A DNA stretch of 64,000 nt from Bacillota bacterium (lineage in GTDB: Bacteria > Bacillota > Clostridia > DSM-8532): positions 124,001 through 188,000 of the forward strand of contig JAEZJF010000010.1 of assembly GCA_023415825.1 (NCBI GenBank). Direction: 5' to 3'. The translations under genes were made by a program, and so were the position numbers. This document shows, piece after piece, positions 27,150-36,303 of this stretch. Below the pieces are notes generated by a model that ran no database searches, had not been told where the DNA came from, and saw nothing but the letters and a program-made list of their open reading frames with translations. How positions within the stretch are numbered: position 1 is the first letter of the stretch; every line of letters starts with the position of its first letter.

Positions 27150-28127
27150 CTAGCGCTTTTCCAGGTATTTAGTGGGATCGGTGGGCGAATCGTTGATTCG
27201 CACTTCAAAATGCAGATGTGCACTTGTGGAATTTCCTGTGTTGCCCATGGCAGCGATCTTCTGGCCTTTCTTGACCCAGTCGCCCTCCTTCACGCTATAA
27301 GCACTTAAATGGCCGTAAAGTGATTTTAAGCCATTTCCATGATCAATAATCACGCACTTCCCATAACCACCGTTGATACCCGCAAGTACGACTTTTCCGG
27401 CTCCGGCTGCATAGATGGCAGAGCCTTTTGTCTCGCCTATATCAATGCCGTCATGTGTTATATAACGGTTATAAATAGGATGAAGACGTCTTCCGTAAGG
27501 AGAATCAATGCGGGTATAATTATCTATGGGCCAATAGGTTGGAAGTGAATCCAGATAATTGGTAAGCTCGGTTTCTTTTTTCGCAATCTGACTTGAAATA
27601 TCTTCTTCGGAAAGCTTTGCGTTCTGTACGATGTCAATCAAGCTTCGCAGCTCTGTCAGACTTTCTTTAAAGGTGGTTTCCTTTGAAGCGCCTCTGCTAA
27701 CTTTTTTTATGGTTTGTATGTTCTTATCGACATAGGATACGACTAAATCCTCATATTCTTCTTTATACTGCTCTATGGCATTATCAGATATGGTTTGGGC
27801 CGAAGCCGCCGCTGTTATAAGCTCTGAGCTTTCAGTTAATTTCTCGGTCTGATCAGCAAGTATGTCTTCCAATTTGTTTTTTTGATTGAGTATTTGGTTC
27901 AATTCCTGCGTATGCTGTGCTTTGATTTCTTGATTTTGCCGAACTACGGAGAGTGTATATCCGGTTAGCATTAAAAGTGCAACAAGCATGATGGCTGTTG
28001 CTGAAAGAAGGGTTGTCCTATAGTTGTTGATTCTGATGGTGTGTACGCTCCCCTTACGATGGGGGACGAACATAAAAGACAAGTAATTCTGCCGCTTGAC
28101 AGAAACTTTGCCTGTCATCTTCTTCAT
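27150..28127 (-). CDS. M23 family metallopeptidase
   Basis: A 325-residue membrane-anchored peptidoglycan hydrolase. One N-terminal helix (about 37-60) is followed by a coiled coil (about 65-190) and a C-terminal LytM domain. Zinc ligands can be placed in ITHDGIDIG (HxxxD) and AHLHFEV (HxH). All ligands are present, so an active D,D-endopeptidase is likely. AAGGAG precedes the start at 28127. The bactofilin encoded next is its probable spatial regulator. Confidence 0.93.
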   Translation of the reverse strand: MKKMTGKVSVKRQNYLSFMFVPHRKGSVHTIRINNYRTTLLSATAIMLVALLMLTGYTLSVVRQNQEIKAQHTQELNQILNQKNKLEDILADQTEKLTESSELITAAASAQTISDNAIEQYKEEYEDLVVSYVDKNIQTIKKVSRGASKETTFKESLTELRSLIDIVQNAKLSEEDISSQIAKKETELTNYLDSLPTYWPIDNYTRIDSPYGRRLHPIYNRYITHDGIDIGETKGSAIYAAGAGKVVLAGINGGYGKCVIIDHGNGLKSLYGHLSAYSVKEGDWVKKGQKIAAMGNTGNSTSAHLHFEVRINDSPTDPTKYLEKR

Positions 28128-28242
28128 ACTGTCACTCCTTAACATACCCCTTTAAAAAATAAAATAAATAGATTTCTCTAACTGGCCGATATCATTATAA
28201 TATATTATATCACCAAAGAGAAGATTCTTCCGAGAATTTGTT

Positions 28243-28271
28243 TTGAACTTCTTCCAAAGTTGGTATATGAT
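28243..28271 (+). promoter_or_regulatory. Promoter of the chemoreceptor gene
   Basis: TTGAAC (28243-28248) and TATGAT (28266-28271) with a 17-bp spacer, about 45 bp before the start codon. Confidence 0.65.
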
Positions 28272-28317
28272 AGAACAGAAAAGGCTTCTTAAAATCAGGT
28301 ATTTTTAGAGGATGCTT

Positions 28318-30753
28318 ATGATAAAAACGACAATAAAAAGCAAAGTGTATATGGGGTTTATTTTTCTTGTGGCCCTGTCGATCCTCCTATTCGGTGCTGT
28401 TTCCTGGTTTGCCAGAGGCTATGTACTGGATGGGGCAAAAAAAATCCGCTACAATTCCTCACTGGCCCGAAAGAATGAGAACGTGCGTGCCCTGTCGGAT
28501 GAAAAAATCACTCTTCTCTATAAAGCCGTTCTTGACAAAAAAGATGTCACCGCAGAAATTACAAAGATTGACGATGAAATAAACACTGCCTGCAATGCAA
28601 TCCTTTCGGATCTGTCGACCTTTGAGTCTGGGAGTAACGGTGGTGCCGCCGGTGAAGCTCGAGGCTTGATCACAGCCGTTCTTGAAAAGGAGAAAGCCGT
28701 TACCGACGCGTACAATAGCTTCATATTGCCTACTATAACAGGGTCCAATGAAGAGAAACTGAAAGCTGACCTTCAAAATGCCATGACTTCATGGGACAGT
28801 CTGTCCCAAAGCCTTGAAGCCTATAGTCAAAAAAATACCGAGAAGATGATTTCTGAGCTTAAAGCTCTTGATGAAAATCTCTTAAAGCATGGTTCTTCTG
28901 TAGAGAGTGTTTTGGGTGAGAGCCGTCAAGGCCTGGACATGACCCAGGAGCTTCACCGTGCTGTGACGAATTATTTGACCAAAACCGAGGCATTTATGAA
29001 AAAAAGTCAGGCCGAACTGGATGAAATGACCGGGCTATTGATGAGCGCGGCTCAAGCAACCACTCTTCCTGCTATTACCGCAGAAACCCTTCCGGTTTAT
29101 GATTATTCAGAGCAAAAAGAAAGCCTTGCCAAGGATTCGGAAGCGCTTTTATCCTTAATAAACGATTTAGTAAAGATGAACGAAGACTTGTCTTCAAAGA
29201 TTTCCGGATTGGACGAGGCTCTTGGCGGTATAAGCTTTGTTTCTTTTCAGAAGGCCTTGGATCAAAGAGAAGCCATTATAAAGGCCCAAATCCTTACTTT
29301 AGAGATTCAGTCTGGGGGAGCTGTGGCTGTTCTAGAAGGTAATCTTACAGAGTTTGAAGCTTTAAATACCACTAAGGTTACTGAATTAAGAGCTGTTCTG
29401 GAAGGCTTTATGTCCCAGGATAATGCAGGTATGACGCAAATGGATTCAGCAGCATCTGCTTTTAATGAGGCAGTTGTGAGCCTTAAGGCCATGGCATCTG
29501 ACAAAAAAGCGGAAGGACTTAACCGGATTCAAACTATAAAAAGTGAGATGTTGCCCCAATTTCAGTCTTTGAGTCAAATCCTGCAGACTCATTTTGAGGA
29601 GAATGTCACTGCCTCCCAAAATATCGAAACCTTTATTATTCCAGCTATTATCGCTCTTGCGGTTGCTTCACTCCTGGCAGGTATCCTGATGGCCTTTATT
29701 GTGTCCACCTCTATTATAAAGCCCATCCGTCAAATGACGGGACTTTTAAAGAAGGCAGAACAAGGGGATCTTAAATCCCGTATTGATACGCCTATGGCGT
29801 CCGAATTTTCTCAGATGGCCATAAGCGTCAATAAGGTTTTAGACACCCGTGAACAGATATTGGATGAAACCGTTGCGGTAAGTGAATCCATATCCCTGAT
29901 GCGCTCGTTGTTGTCAGGGAGCTTTACACAGAATAAAGAGCTTTTGAAGAACATGGCCCAGGGCATGGAGGAGCTGTTGAGATCCTTCCGGTCCAAGCCT
30001 GTTGCCCTTAAGGACACCGAAGTTCTTGAGTCGGTAGAGCTGGATGTTGCTGTTACCCAGGAAGCCATGGATGTTACCGAAAGAAGTAAGCAAACGGCTC
30101 AAGAGGCTAAGGAAGCTATTATGAAAGCCTCAGTCACAGTGAAGGACATCGCCCAGCAGATTGAGCAGTTGGAAGGTTCTTCGGGTAAGATTGAGGAGAT
30201 TACCAACACCATCACACAGATTGCCAAAAGAACAAATCTGTTGGCATTAAATGCTGCCATAGAAGCCGCTAAGGCCGGAGAACAGGGCAGAGGCTTCGCC
30301 GTTTTGGCCGATGAAATCAGAAAGCTGGCCGATGCCAGCGGTAATGCCGCCAAAGCTATTAAAACCCAGCTCAGTGAGATTCAGGAGCGCATACAGCTAA
30401 CTGTCCAGAACATGGACGAGGGTGTCAGCGGTGTGGAGCAAGGAGCCAGAGGCATCTCTGATGTTCATCAATCCATTGAGGATATCACCGAACGGGTGCG
30501 CCAGGTTGTGGGCACGCTGGACGATTACGCACAGAAAAGCAATAAGCAGCTTGTGGCTAATCAACAGCTCATGGAGACCATCAGCACTATGAACCAAACC
30601 ACCACCGAGCTTTATGAAACCGGTCAAAGTATGGATATGAAGCTTAAGGATTCCAAGATGAACATTACCGAGATGGAGCGAATTGAAAATATGCTCAATT
30701 CCACATATTCGAGACTTAATGGTATACTGGACAGATATAAAGGAAAATCTTGA
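28318..30753 (+). CDS. Methyl-accepting chemotaxis protein
   Basis: An 811-residue chemoreceptor. The first helix is at about 10-32. A very long helical extracytoplasmic or coiled region follows (about 35-440). The second helix is near 441-465, then a HAMP domain ([20 protein letters not shown]), and the signalling domain has the conserved hairpin tip [20 protein letters not shown] followed by [15 protein letters not shown]. The ligand domain is much larger than the usual 4-helix bundle and matches no sensor I recognise. No CheW-binding pentapeptide tail is seen. The start at 28318 is chosen because AGAGG lies six bases upstream. No other che gene is nearby. Confidence 0.93.
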   Translation: MIKTTIKSKVYMGFIFLVALSILLFGAVSWFARGYVLDGAKKIRYNSSLARKNENVRALSDEKITLLYKAVLDKKDVTAEITKIDDEINTACNAILSDLSTFESGSNGGAAGEARGLITAVLEKEKAVTDAYNSFILPTITGSNEEKLKADLQNAMTSWDSLSQSLEAYSQKNTEKMISELKALDENLLKHGSSVESVLGESRQGLDMTQELHRAVTNYLTKTEAFMKKSQAELDEMTGLLMSAAQATTLPAITAETLPVYDYSEQKESLAKDSEALLSLINDLVKMNEDLSSKISGLDEALGGISFVSFQKALDQREAIIKAQILTLEIQSGGAVAVLEGNLTEFEALNTTKVTELRAVLEGFMSQDNAGMTQMDSAASAFNEAVVSLKAMASDKKAEGLNRIQTIKSEMLPQFQSLSQILQTHFEENVTASQNIETFIIPAIIALAVASLLAGILMAFIVSTSIIKPIRQMTGLLKKAEQGDLKSRIDTPMASEFSQMAISVNKVLDTREQILDETVAVSESISLMRSLLSGSFTQNKELLKNMAQGMEELLRSFRSKPVALKDTEVLESVELDVAVTQEAMDVTERSKQTAQEAKEAIMKASVTVKDIAQQIEQLEGSSGKIEEITNTITQIAKRTNLLALNAAIEAAKAGEQGRGFAVLADEIRKLADASGNAAKAIKTQLSEIQERIQLTVQNMDEGVSGVEQGARGISDVHQSIEDITERVRQVVGTLDDYAQKSNKQLVANQQLMETISTMNQTTTELYETGQSMDMKLKDSKMNITEMERIENMLNSTYSRLNGILDRYKGKS

Positions 30754-30788
30754 TGATCCAGTGATATTCCGGTTAAAATAATAAAGTC

Positions 30789-30856
30789 GGGGACATTCCA
30801 CAGCATTCATGACCGAGGTTTGTTACGGAGCGAAGCAGTGGCGTGTCCCTTTTTTA
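30789..30856 (+). terminator. Terminator-like REP hairpin after the chemoreceptor gene
   Basis: GGGACA (30790-30795) pairs with TGTCCC (30844-30849), and CCAC (30798-30801) with GTGG (30838-30841), followed by a run of six T. The arms resemble the GGGAC-type palindrome at 6244-6303. Confidence 0.7.
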
Positions 30857-30876
30857 AGTGAATCAAAGGAGAAAAT

Positions 30877-32247
30877 ATGGTTAAGCAGAATGAGATATTG
30901 GAATTGGATATTACAAGCATGACCCATGAGGGCATGGGCGTCGGAAAAATTGATGGCTTTGCCGTCTTTGTTCAGGGCGCTATTGAAGGGGAGCGAGTCA
31001 GAGTCAAAGTCATTAAGGTCCTCAAAAGCTATGCCGTTGCCCGCATTGAAGGCTTTATCGAAAGAAGCCATCACCGTACAGAGGCCTTCTGCCCGGCTTA
31101 CAAACGTTGCGGTGGCTGCAGCCTCCAGCATATGTCCTATAAAAAGACCCTGGCCTTTAAGCGTCAGGTGGTGGTTGATAATCTGACCCGGATTGGGGGG
31201 CTTTCCAATTTAACTATCCATGAGACTCTGGGCATGAATGACCCGTTAAAATACCGAAACAAGGCGCAATATCCCGTGGGTATGAGCAGAAACGGTGTCG
31301 CTGCAGGCTTTTTTGCGCGCCGCAGCCATGAGATTATCGATACTCCCAATTGTGACATTCAGCACCCTTTAAGTGATAAAGCCAAGTCCATCATTCTTGA
31401 CTATGTCCGGGCTTTGAATGTTCCTGTTTACAATGAGGCTACAGGGCAGGGGCTCATTCGTCATGTGGTTACCAAGGTGGGATTTAAAACAGGGGAAATC
31501 ATGGTCATTATAGTAGCCACGCGTCAGGAACTACCGAAAATAAATAAGCTGCTTTATAGACTAAAAAGAGATATCCCTGGACTTGCCAGTGTTATTTTAA
31601 ATGTTAACTCCAAGCCCGGCAATGTGGTTTTGGGAAACCAAAACATTACGCTCTTCGGCAAGGATACCATTGAAGACAGGCTGGGAGACCTGACCTTTGA
31701 AATTTCTCCCCTGTCTTTCTATCAGGTCAATCCCGAACAAACTGAGGTGCTTTATAATAAAGCTCTTGAATATGCCGATTTAAAGGGCCATGAGACCGTC
31801 TTCGACCTCTATTGCGGTATCGGAACCATCAGTCTTTTTGCTGCGGGGAAAGCCGGAAAAGTCATTGGTGTCGAGGTTGAGCCTGAGGCCGTTGAAGCGG
31901 CTAGGAATAACGCTATAAGGAATAACATTAACAATACTGAATTTTACTCGGGCCTTGTTGAAAAGGTTGTTCCCGAGCTCTATGCCAAGGGTATAAAGGC
32001 CGATGTGGTTTTCGTCGACCCGCCGCGCAAGGGTTGTGATGAAACCCTGCTTAAAACTCTGGTGGATATGGCTCCCGACCGGATCGTGTATGTTTCCTGT
32101 AACCCCTCCACACTGGCTAGGGATTTGAAGTACCTGACTGGAGCAGGGTTTGAAGTCAAAGAAGTCCAGCCTGTGGACATGTTCCCGTGGACGGAACATG
32201 TTGAGACGGTAATTTTGATGACGAATAGTGGTTCTAAGAGCAAATAA
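30877..32247 (+). CDS. rlmD: 23S rRNA (uracil-5)-methyltransferase, RlmD/RlmCD type
   Basis: A 456-residue SAM methylase. The N-terminal TRAM domain (1-60) binds RNA. Three cysteines CPAYKRCGGC (C72, C78, C81) with a fourth in TPNCDI hold a 4Fe-4S cluster. The Rossmann domain has VFDLYCGIGTISLFAA; the catalytic cysteine is in YVSCNPSTLARDL after DPPRKGCD. In Bacillus a single enzyme (RlmCD) modifies both U747 and U1939, so exact specificity is open. Confidence 0.95.
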   Translation: MVKQNEILELDITSMTHEGMGVGKIDGFAVFVQGAIEGERVRVKVIKVLKSYAVARIEGFIERSHHRTEAFCPAYKRCGGCSLQHMSYKKTLAFKRQVVVDNLTRIGGLSNLTIHETLGMNDPLKYRNKAQYPVGMSRNGVAAGFFARRSHEIIDTPNCDIQHPLSDKAKSIILDYVRALNVPVYNEATGQGLIRHVVTKVGFKTGEIMVIIVATRQELPKINKLLYRLKRDIPGLASVILNVNSKPGNVVLGNQNITLFGKDTIEDRLGDLTFEISPLSFYQVNPEQTEVLYNKALEYADLKGHETVFDLYCGIGTISLFAAGKAGKVIGVEVEPEAVEAARNNAIRNNINNTEFYSGLVEKVVPELYAKGIKADVVFVDPPRKGCDETLLKTLVDMAPDRIVYVSCNPSTLARDLKYLTGAGFEVKEVQPVDMFPWTEHVETVILMTNSGSKSK

Positions 32248-32256
32248 GGAGGGTCG

Positions 32257-32274
32257 ACCACTATATGTAGTGGT
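32257..32274 (+). terminator. Short palindrome after rlmD
   Basis: ACCACTA (32257-32263) pairs with TAGTGGT (32268-32274) with a 4-base loop and four T residues. It may be a weak terminator. It looks a little like an NrdR box but is in a convergent, post-gene position. Confidence 0.5.
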
Positions 32275-32279
32275 TTTAG

Positions 32280-32369
32280 GGCGAAAAATGAGCAAAAAAC
32301 GGGCTAAAAAAGTGCATTTTTCGGCCCGTTTTTTTGGGAATTTTATAGATGACATTCGGTATTTTTTAG
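32280..32369. repeat. Terminator-like repeat, copy 1, at the island edge
   Basis: Includes a strong hairpin: AAAAAACGGGC (from about 32294) pairing with GCCCGTTTTTT (to 32335), with an inner A-run/T-run stem. It can terminate in both directions between the convergent rlmD and the 401-residue gene. About three quarters of the bases match 49075-49149 in the same orientation, including GGCGAAAA, AAAAAA-TGCA-TTTT, GGCCC-TTTTTTT and ATTTTA-AGATGA. Confidence 0.65.
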
Positions 32370-32427
32370 AATGGCGCTCAAGATTATATTTAAGCAAGAA
32401 AAAAATTAGCCAATAATTTTATTATGA

Positions 32428-33633
32428 TTATGTAGGATTATCTTTTTCCAGAATCTCATTAAACAATACTCTGTAACCTGAAGATAAAGAAATAAAAGTA
32501 AGCTTGTACCACAATTCTTCACTGATATCAGTATTTTCAACACACCATATTTTATAATGCTCATCCTTAGATTCGGTATAGTAGTCAATCGAGATGTCAT
32601 GATTAGAACGTCCTTCATGCTTTTTAAGGTATTTTTCAATTGGATATTCATTCTTAATATAATCGATATGCCTGAATGATTTTCTAGCTGGATAATATTT
32701 TCCGTGTATAATTGATGTAATAATTTTTTTAGATGAACTATCAGCACCTATATTTGGTAATTGCTCAACCTCGACATGCCAGAACTCTTCTTCAAGTTTT
32801 TGGTCAAAGTCCTTCTTAATTACCATTAGAAGTTTGTTATAAGTATTAGGATCATAGTGGACGGTTATGCTTTTATATTTTTCAAAGTTCGTTTCAGAAA
32901 ATAGAAATGAAGGACCATAAAATTTCTCAGAGAATTCATAATGCGTAATTATTGCATTATCGATATTAACCGCCAATCTTTCATCTAAACGCATAAGAAA
33001 ATCTGCCTTATTAAGGTCAACATTATCTTTTAGAAGTCGAAATACTGCAGGAATTGGATCACCAGCGTTAAGAGGCTTTCGATCTATGAAAAAATTGTAT
33101 AGATAGTATTTTTTATCATAGACGAATCCATTTTGCCGAAAATCAACATCAGTTACTTTTGATAAATGATAATCATTAGTTTTATATAAAAACTTTTCTT
33201 CTGGTACAACTATATTAAAATTCCATTCGCAATATTTATTTAAGTCCAAAACATAACAAGCTAATGCACAGGAGAGTATCTCATTATCAATTACAACTCC
33301 TGATGGCAATCTTGCTTGCTTAGCAGCAATCTCATATCGTTCAACGTAATTTAACTTGATAGGAATAGCATACACAAGAATAGCCTGTGCAACAAAGAAA
33401 TATGATGGATTTCTCTCATCATTAGCTATTGATTGGAGAATAGTTTCTTGCGATATTCTACTTTCGTCGATTAACCGTTGAGTCTCCTTAACTATATCTT
33501 TTATGTGATACGGAACACCTTTCCATTCCATGCCACCAAAATGGCGCCATAAAGGTAGCGCCAGATGAATAGTATAGTAACTTGTATCACGATATAAATC
33601 TAACAAAGATATTCTTTGGATTAGTTCTTTCAT
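32428..33633 (-). CDS. Protein of unknown function in the island
   Basis: A 401-residue soluble protein with no signal peptide or membrane helix, acidic and rich in Y, N and D. I recognise no family. The N-terminus is helical (LYRDTSYYTIHLALPLWRHF); the middle is strand-rich with repeated aromatic residues (KYYLYNFFIDRKPLNAGDPI). There is no P-loop, no obvious nuclease motif and no zinc cluster. Base composition is clearly richer in A+T than the rlmD side. It is on the same strand as the NurA-HerA-methylase genes but separated from them by a broken plus-strand gene, so it may be a separate accessory gene. Confidence 0.7.
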   Translation of the reverse strand: MKELIQRISLLDLYRDTSYYTIHLALPLWRHFGGMEWKGVPYHIKDIVKETQRLIDESRISQETILQSIANDERNPSYFFVAQAILVYAIPIKLNYVERYEIAAKQARLPSGVVIDNEILSCALACYVLDLNKYCEWNFNIVVPEEKFLYKTNDYHLSKVTDVDFRQNGFVYDKKYYLYNFFIDRKPLNAGDPIPAVFRLLKDNVDLNKADFLMRLDERLAVNIDNAIITHYEFSEKFYGPSFLFSETNFEKYKSITVHYDPNTYNKLLMVIKKDFDQKLEEEFWHVEVEQLPNIGADSSSKKIITSIIHGKYYPARKSFRHIDYIKNEYPIEKYLKKHEGRSNHDISIDYYTESKDEHYKIWCVENTDISEELWYKLTFISLSSGYRVLFNEILEKDNPT

Positions 33634-33671
33634 ATGAAACCCCTTAAATTATATAATCTTAATTTATACCA

Positions 33672-34903
33672 ATGAATTTATTATATCAGAATATATGTTT
33701 CTCAAGCAGAGTCGGTTCATTATTAAAAAACTCAATTACAAACCGCAAAGATAGCATGAACGCACTGCTAAATACAGAAATGATTGAAGAAGATATAAAA
33801 TATATCACAGACAAGCTTATTGGGGGAAATTCATCAAGAAGAAATGTATTAATTAATGATTCAATATCATCGTGTGATGATAATATCACTAAAATTACAA
33901 GTTTAATGAAGGCTAAACTTGCGAATGCACATTCTTCAGTCCAGAATTTTGAATATAGTCAACTACTAGAATATCCTATGAATGCAGAATTACTAAACTG
34001 GGATATGGAAAAACCAATATTTGGCCAAATGTCTATTTGCAAAATGAAAAGATTAACTCATTCATAAATAATAAAGCTGTTATAAATGATGTCTTAGATT
34101 TCTATGCATTTCTAGACAATGGTTTTGTAAACAAAGAAAAAATCAAAAACTTAGTGAATGAGTGGAACGAAGTAATCGAAGGCTATAACAATAGCGTATT
34201 TTTTCGGAAAAAGCTTGAATTGAAAAGCTTCAAAAAGGAACATTTATATAAACTTAACGAAATCAAAACAGGTTTGGTTTCGGTAAACATTAATTTGTAA
34301 TTCCATTAATGAAGTTGAGAAGAACTTATCGAATAAACAGAGTATGCTGACTGATTTAGATTACGCTAGAAAAAGATTGCACGAAATTAAAAATAGCTTT
34401 GATAAAGACTCACCTAATTGTCCATATTGTAACCAAAAGTACAAGAATGTCGATGAATTAGAAAATGCGTTTTCTAATCTTTCAAAGTCACTGAAAGAAG
34501 AAAAAAGCGAAGAATCTCAGAAAATTCAATCAATGACTGAATCATTGCATAAACTACTTAAAAGCGATTTGGATGCAGTGGCGTCTATTCTACAAGGCTA
34601 TGATGAGCAGAAAATCCAAGATTTAAATGTATCGATAACTAAGTATAACCAATTTTTAAATAATAAAAAGCGGATTGATGATTTAGATATTATGACCCAT
34701 ATGAAGATATTGTGGATGTAATTTTAGAAGTACAGCCTTTATTAAACCAAACCACACAGGAAGTAATAGCTAAAGCGGAAAATATCTATCATAACCTTAT
34801 TATGTCTTTAGAGGCAAATAACGACCAACGAAGAAATATGGCATTCTATGTTAAATATCGCCTATATAGATGGCTTCCTGAAAGTCTCGTAAGCAAAGAT
34901 TAA
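33672..34903 (+). pseudogene. Broken Rad50/SMC-like coiled-coil ATPase gene with zinc hook
   Basis: Four short frames read as one gene with three frameshifts. Near 34029 the protein continues in another frame as NVYLQNEK; near 34290-34310 it resumes as SINEVEKNLSNKQS; near 34695 it resumes as YDPYEDIVDVILEV. Joined, they give a helical, charged coiled coil of about 400 residues with a CPYC motif (codons 34419-34430), the Rad50-type zinc hook. Neither the Walker A end nor the signature/Walker B end is present, so both ATPase lobes are lost. Such proteins occur in DNA repair and in anti-phage systems. Confidence 0.65.
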
Positions 34904-34935
34904 CATAGCCAGTAATAGCTTTTGTTACCCCAATA

Positions 34936-36288
34936 TCACCACGACGAATCAAGGTTTTTCTGATGCTCCATGAATCGTTCAAGTACTTTTGCAGACGGGT
35001 AGCTGGACATAGAGGCGACACCATTGGCTAATTCAATAGGAAAAAGAGCACTTTCAAATTTCCTACTTATTAAACTAGGTAATGTAGCCATAATTCTATC
35101 AACGCCAATAATATCACTGATTGTTGGAAAACCTAAATCATCATAATATTCGCCAGTTGGTATATTCAAAACAAGGCTGAAATCAGGATCCAACTTTACA
35201 TAGATCTTTTCTCCCCAATTTGTTCTTTTACCATATGGATTTGCTAAGTCTGGCGAACGATATACTTCTTGTCGAACATATTTATGTGATAATACTGCTA
35301 TCGTTGGGCTATCATCTGTTTCTTTAGGCTTTATATATTTTGCAATACTCATCAAATGATCAAAGAATATTCCTGTTTTTTCTTGCCCAATAACATGAAT
35401 AGGTCGTTTTTTTTGCTTGGTATATTCTATAAAATGCCTAATATTAGGAACCAACTTTGAATACTGGCTTCTAAGTGTTAGCGGGCCATCCTTTATAAAT
35501 AATGTGTCTGAAAAGACTTTTTTATCAGAATGGTTCCAAAGAATCCTGATAATTGTAAATAACATAAGAGTTTCAAGTATTAGCATATAAGACGAAGCTA
35601 CGCTTTCTGGAGCGCTATCCTCATTCATATCTAAATGGAACCCAATCATATCTGTCAAAAAAACAGGCTTTTTACATAGTGGACAGATGGATTTATCAGT
35701 ATTAAAAGGAAGTCCTTCTATGGTCTTCTCGCAGTGTGGGCAATCAAAACTTGGGGAGGAGCCAGACGTTCGATGCCATTTTTCGTACGCAAGCCATTTA
35801 AGTGTTTCAAAATATTCGCCATTTTGGTCAGCCTTGATAGAATCAAATATTATATTACGAACAGCATCATAGTTATTTCCTAAGCTGGTCTTGACATTCT
35901 TCAAAGGAAGAACAGTAGCATGGAATAGTGCACTTTCAGACATTATATCTTGAAGTAAAAGAGGGTGCGGATTCAATTTGTCGATTCGATCCATTTTACT
36001 TTTGTCGACTGATAGTAAGGCGGTTTTGACAAAGGCAACCTCTTTTCCTGTAGGAGGATCCGTTTTTACCGAAACAAACGAACCATCCACTGCCCAAATG
36101 TATTTTAGTGGAGTTATTCCGGGAAGATTGAAGTCCTGCCAAATAGATGTATCTCCAAGAGACGGCTCTGTTGTAGCCGTTTCGAAATCATTAACAAGCG
36201 ATCGTACCCATTCGCTCTGAATAATAGCTAAATGACCTAGTTTTGATGCGGATTCACTAGGCAATTTACCACTTGAACCATATGGCAC
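34936..36288 (-). CDS. nurA: NurA-domain nuclease with inserted zinc ribbon
   Basis: A 450-residue protein with the NurA fold features: motif I IWAVDGSF (D68) and a second acid in LFIKDGPL (D267), which would be the manganese ligands of a 5'-3' end-resecting nuclease. Between them, C183/C186 (CPHC) and C202/C205 (CPLC) form a likely zinc ribbon not found in archaeal NurA as I know it. The start is GTG at 36288 with AAGGGGG upstream. It lies 15 bp after the HerA gene, and archaeal HerA and NurA work as one complex, so a HerA-NurA machine is inferred. Confidence 0.75.
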   Translation of the reverse strand: MPYGSSGKLPSESASKLGHLAIIQSEWVRSLVNDFETATTEPSLGDTSIWQDFNLPGITPLKYIWAVDGSFVSVKTDPPTGKEVAFVKTALLSVDKSKMDRIDKLNPHPLLLQDIMSESALFHATVLPLKNVKTSLGNNYDAVRNIIFDSIKADQNGEYFETLKWLAYEKWHRTSGSSPSFDCPHCEKTIEGLPFNTDKSICPLCKKPVFLTDMIGFHLDMNEDSAPESVASSYMLILETLMLFTIIRILWNHSDKKVFSDTLFIKDGPLTLRSQYSKLVPNIRHFIEYTKQKKRPIHVIGQEKTGIFFDHLMSIAKYIKPKETDDSPTIAVLSHKYVRQEVYRSPDLANPYGKRTNWGEKIYVKLDPDFSLVLNIPTGEYYDDLGFPTISDIIGVDRIMATLPSLISRKFESALFPIELANGVASMSSYPSAKVLERFMEHQKNLDSSW

Positions 36289-36303
36289 AAAAATTCCCCC
36301 TTA

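Noticed and set aside
32257..32274. NrdR-box-like palindrome
   Set aside because: It lies after the end of rlmD and before a convergent gene; no ribonucleotide reductase gene is near, so a hairpin is more likely.
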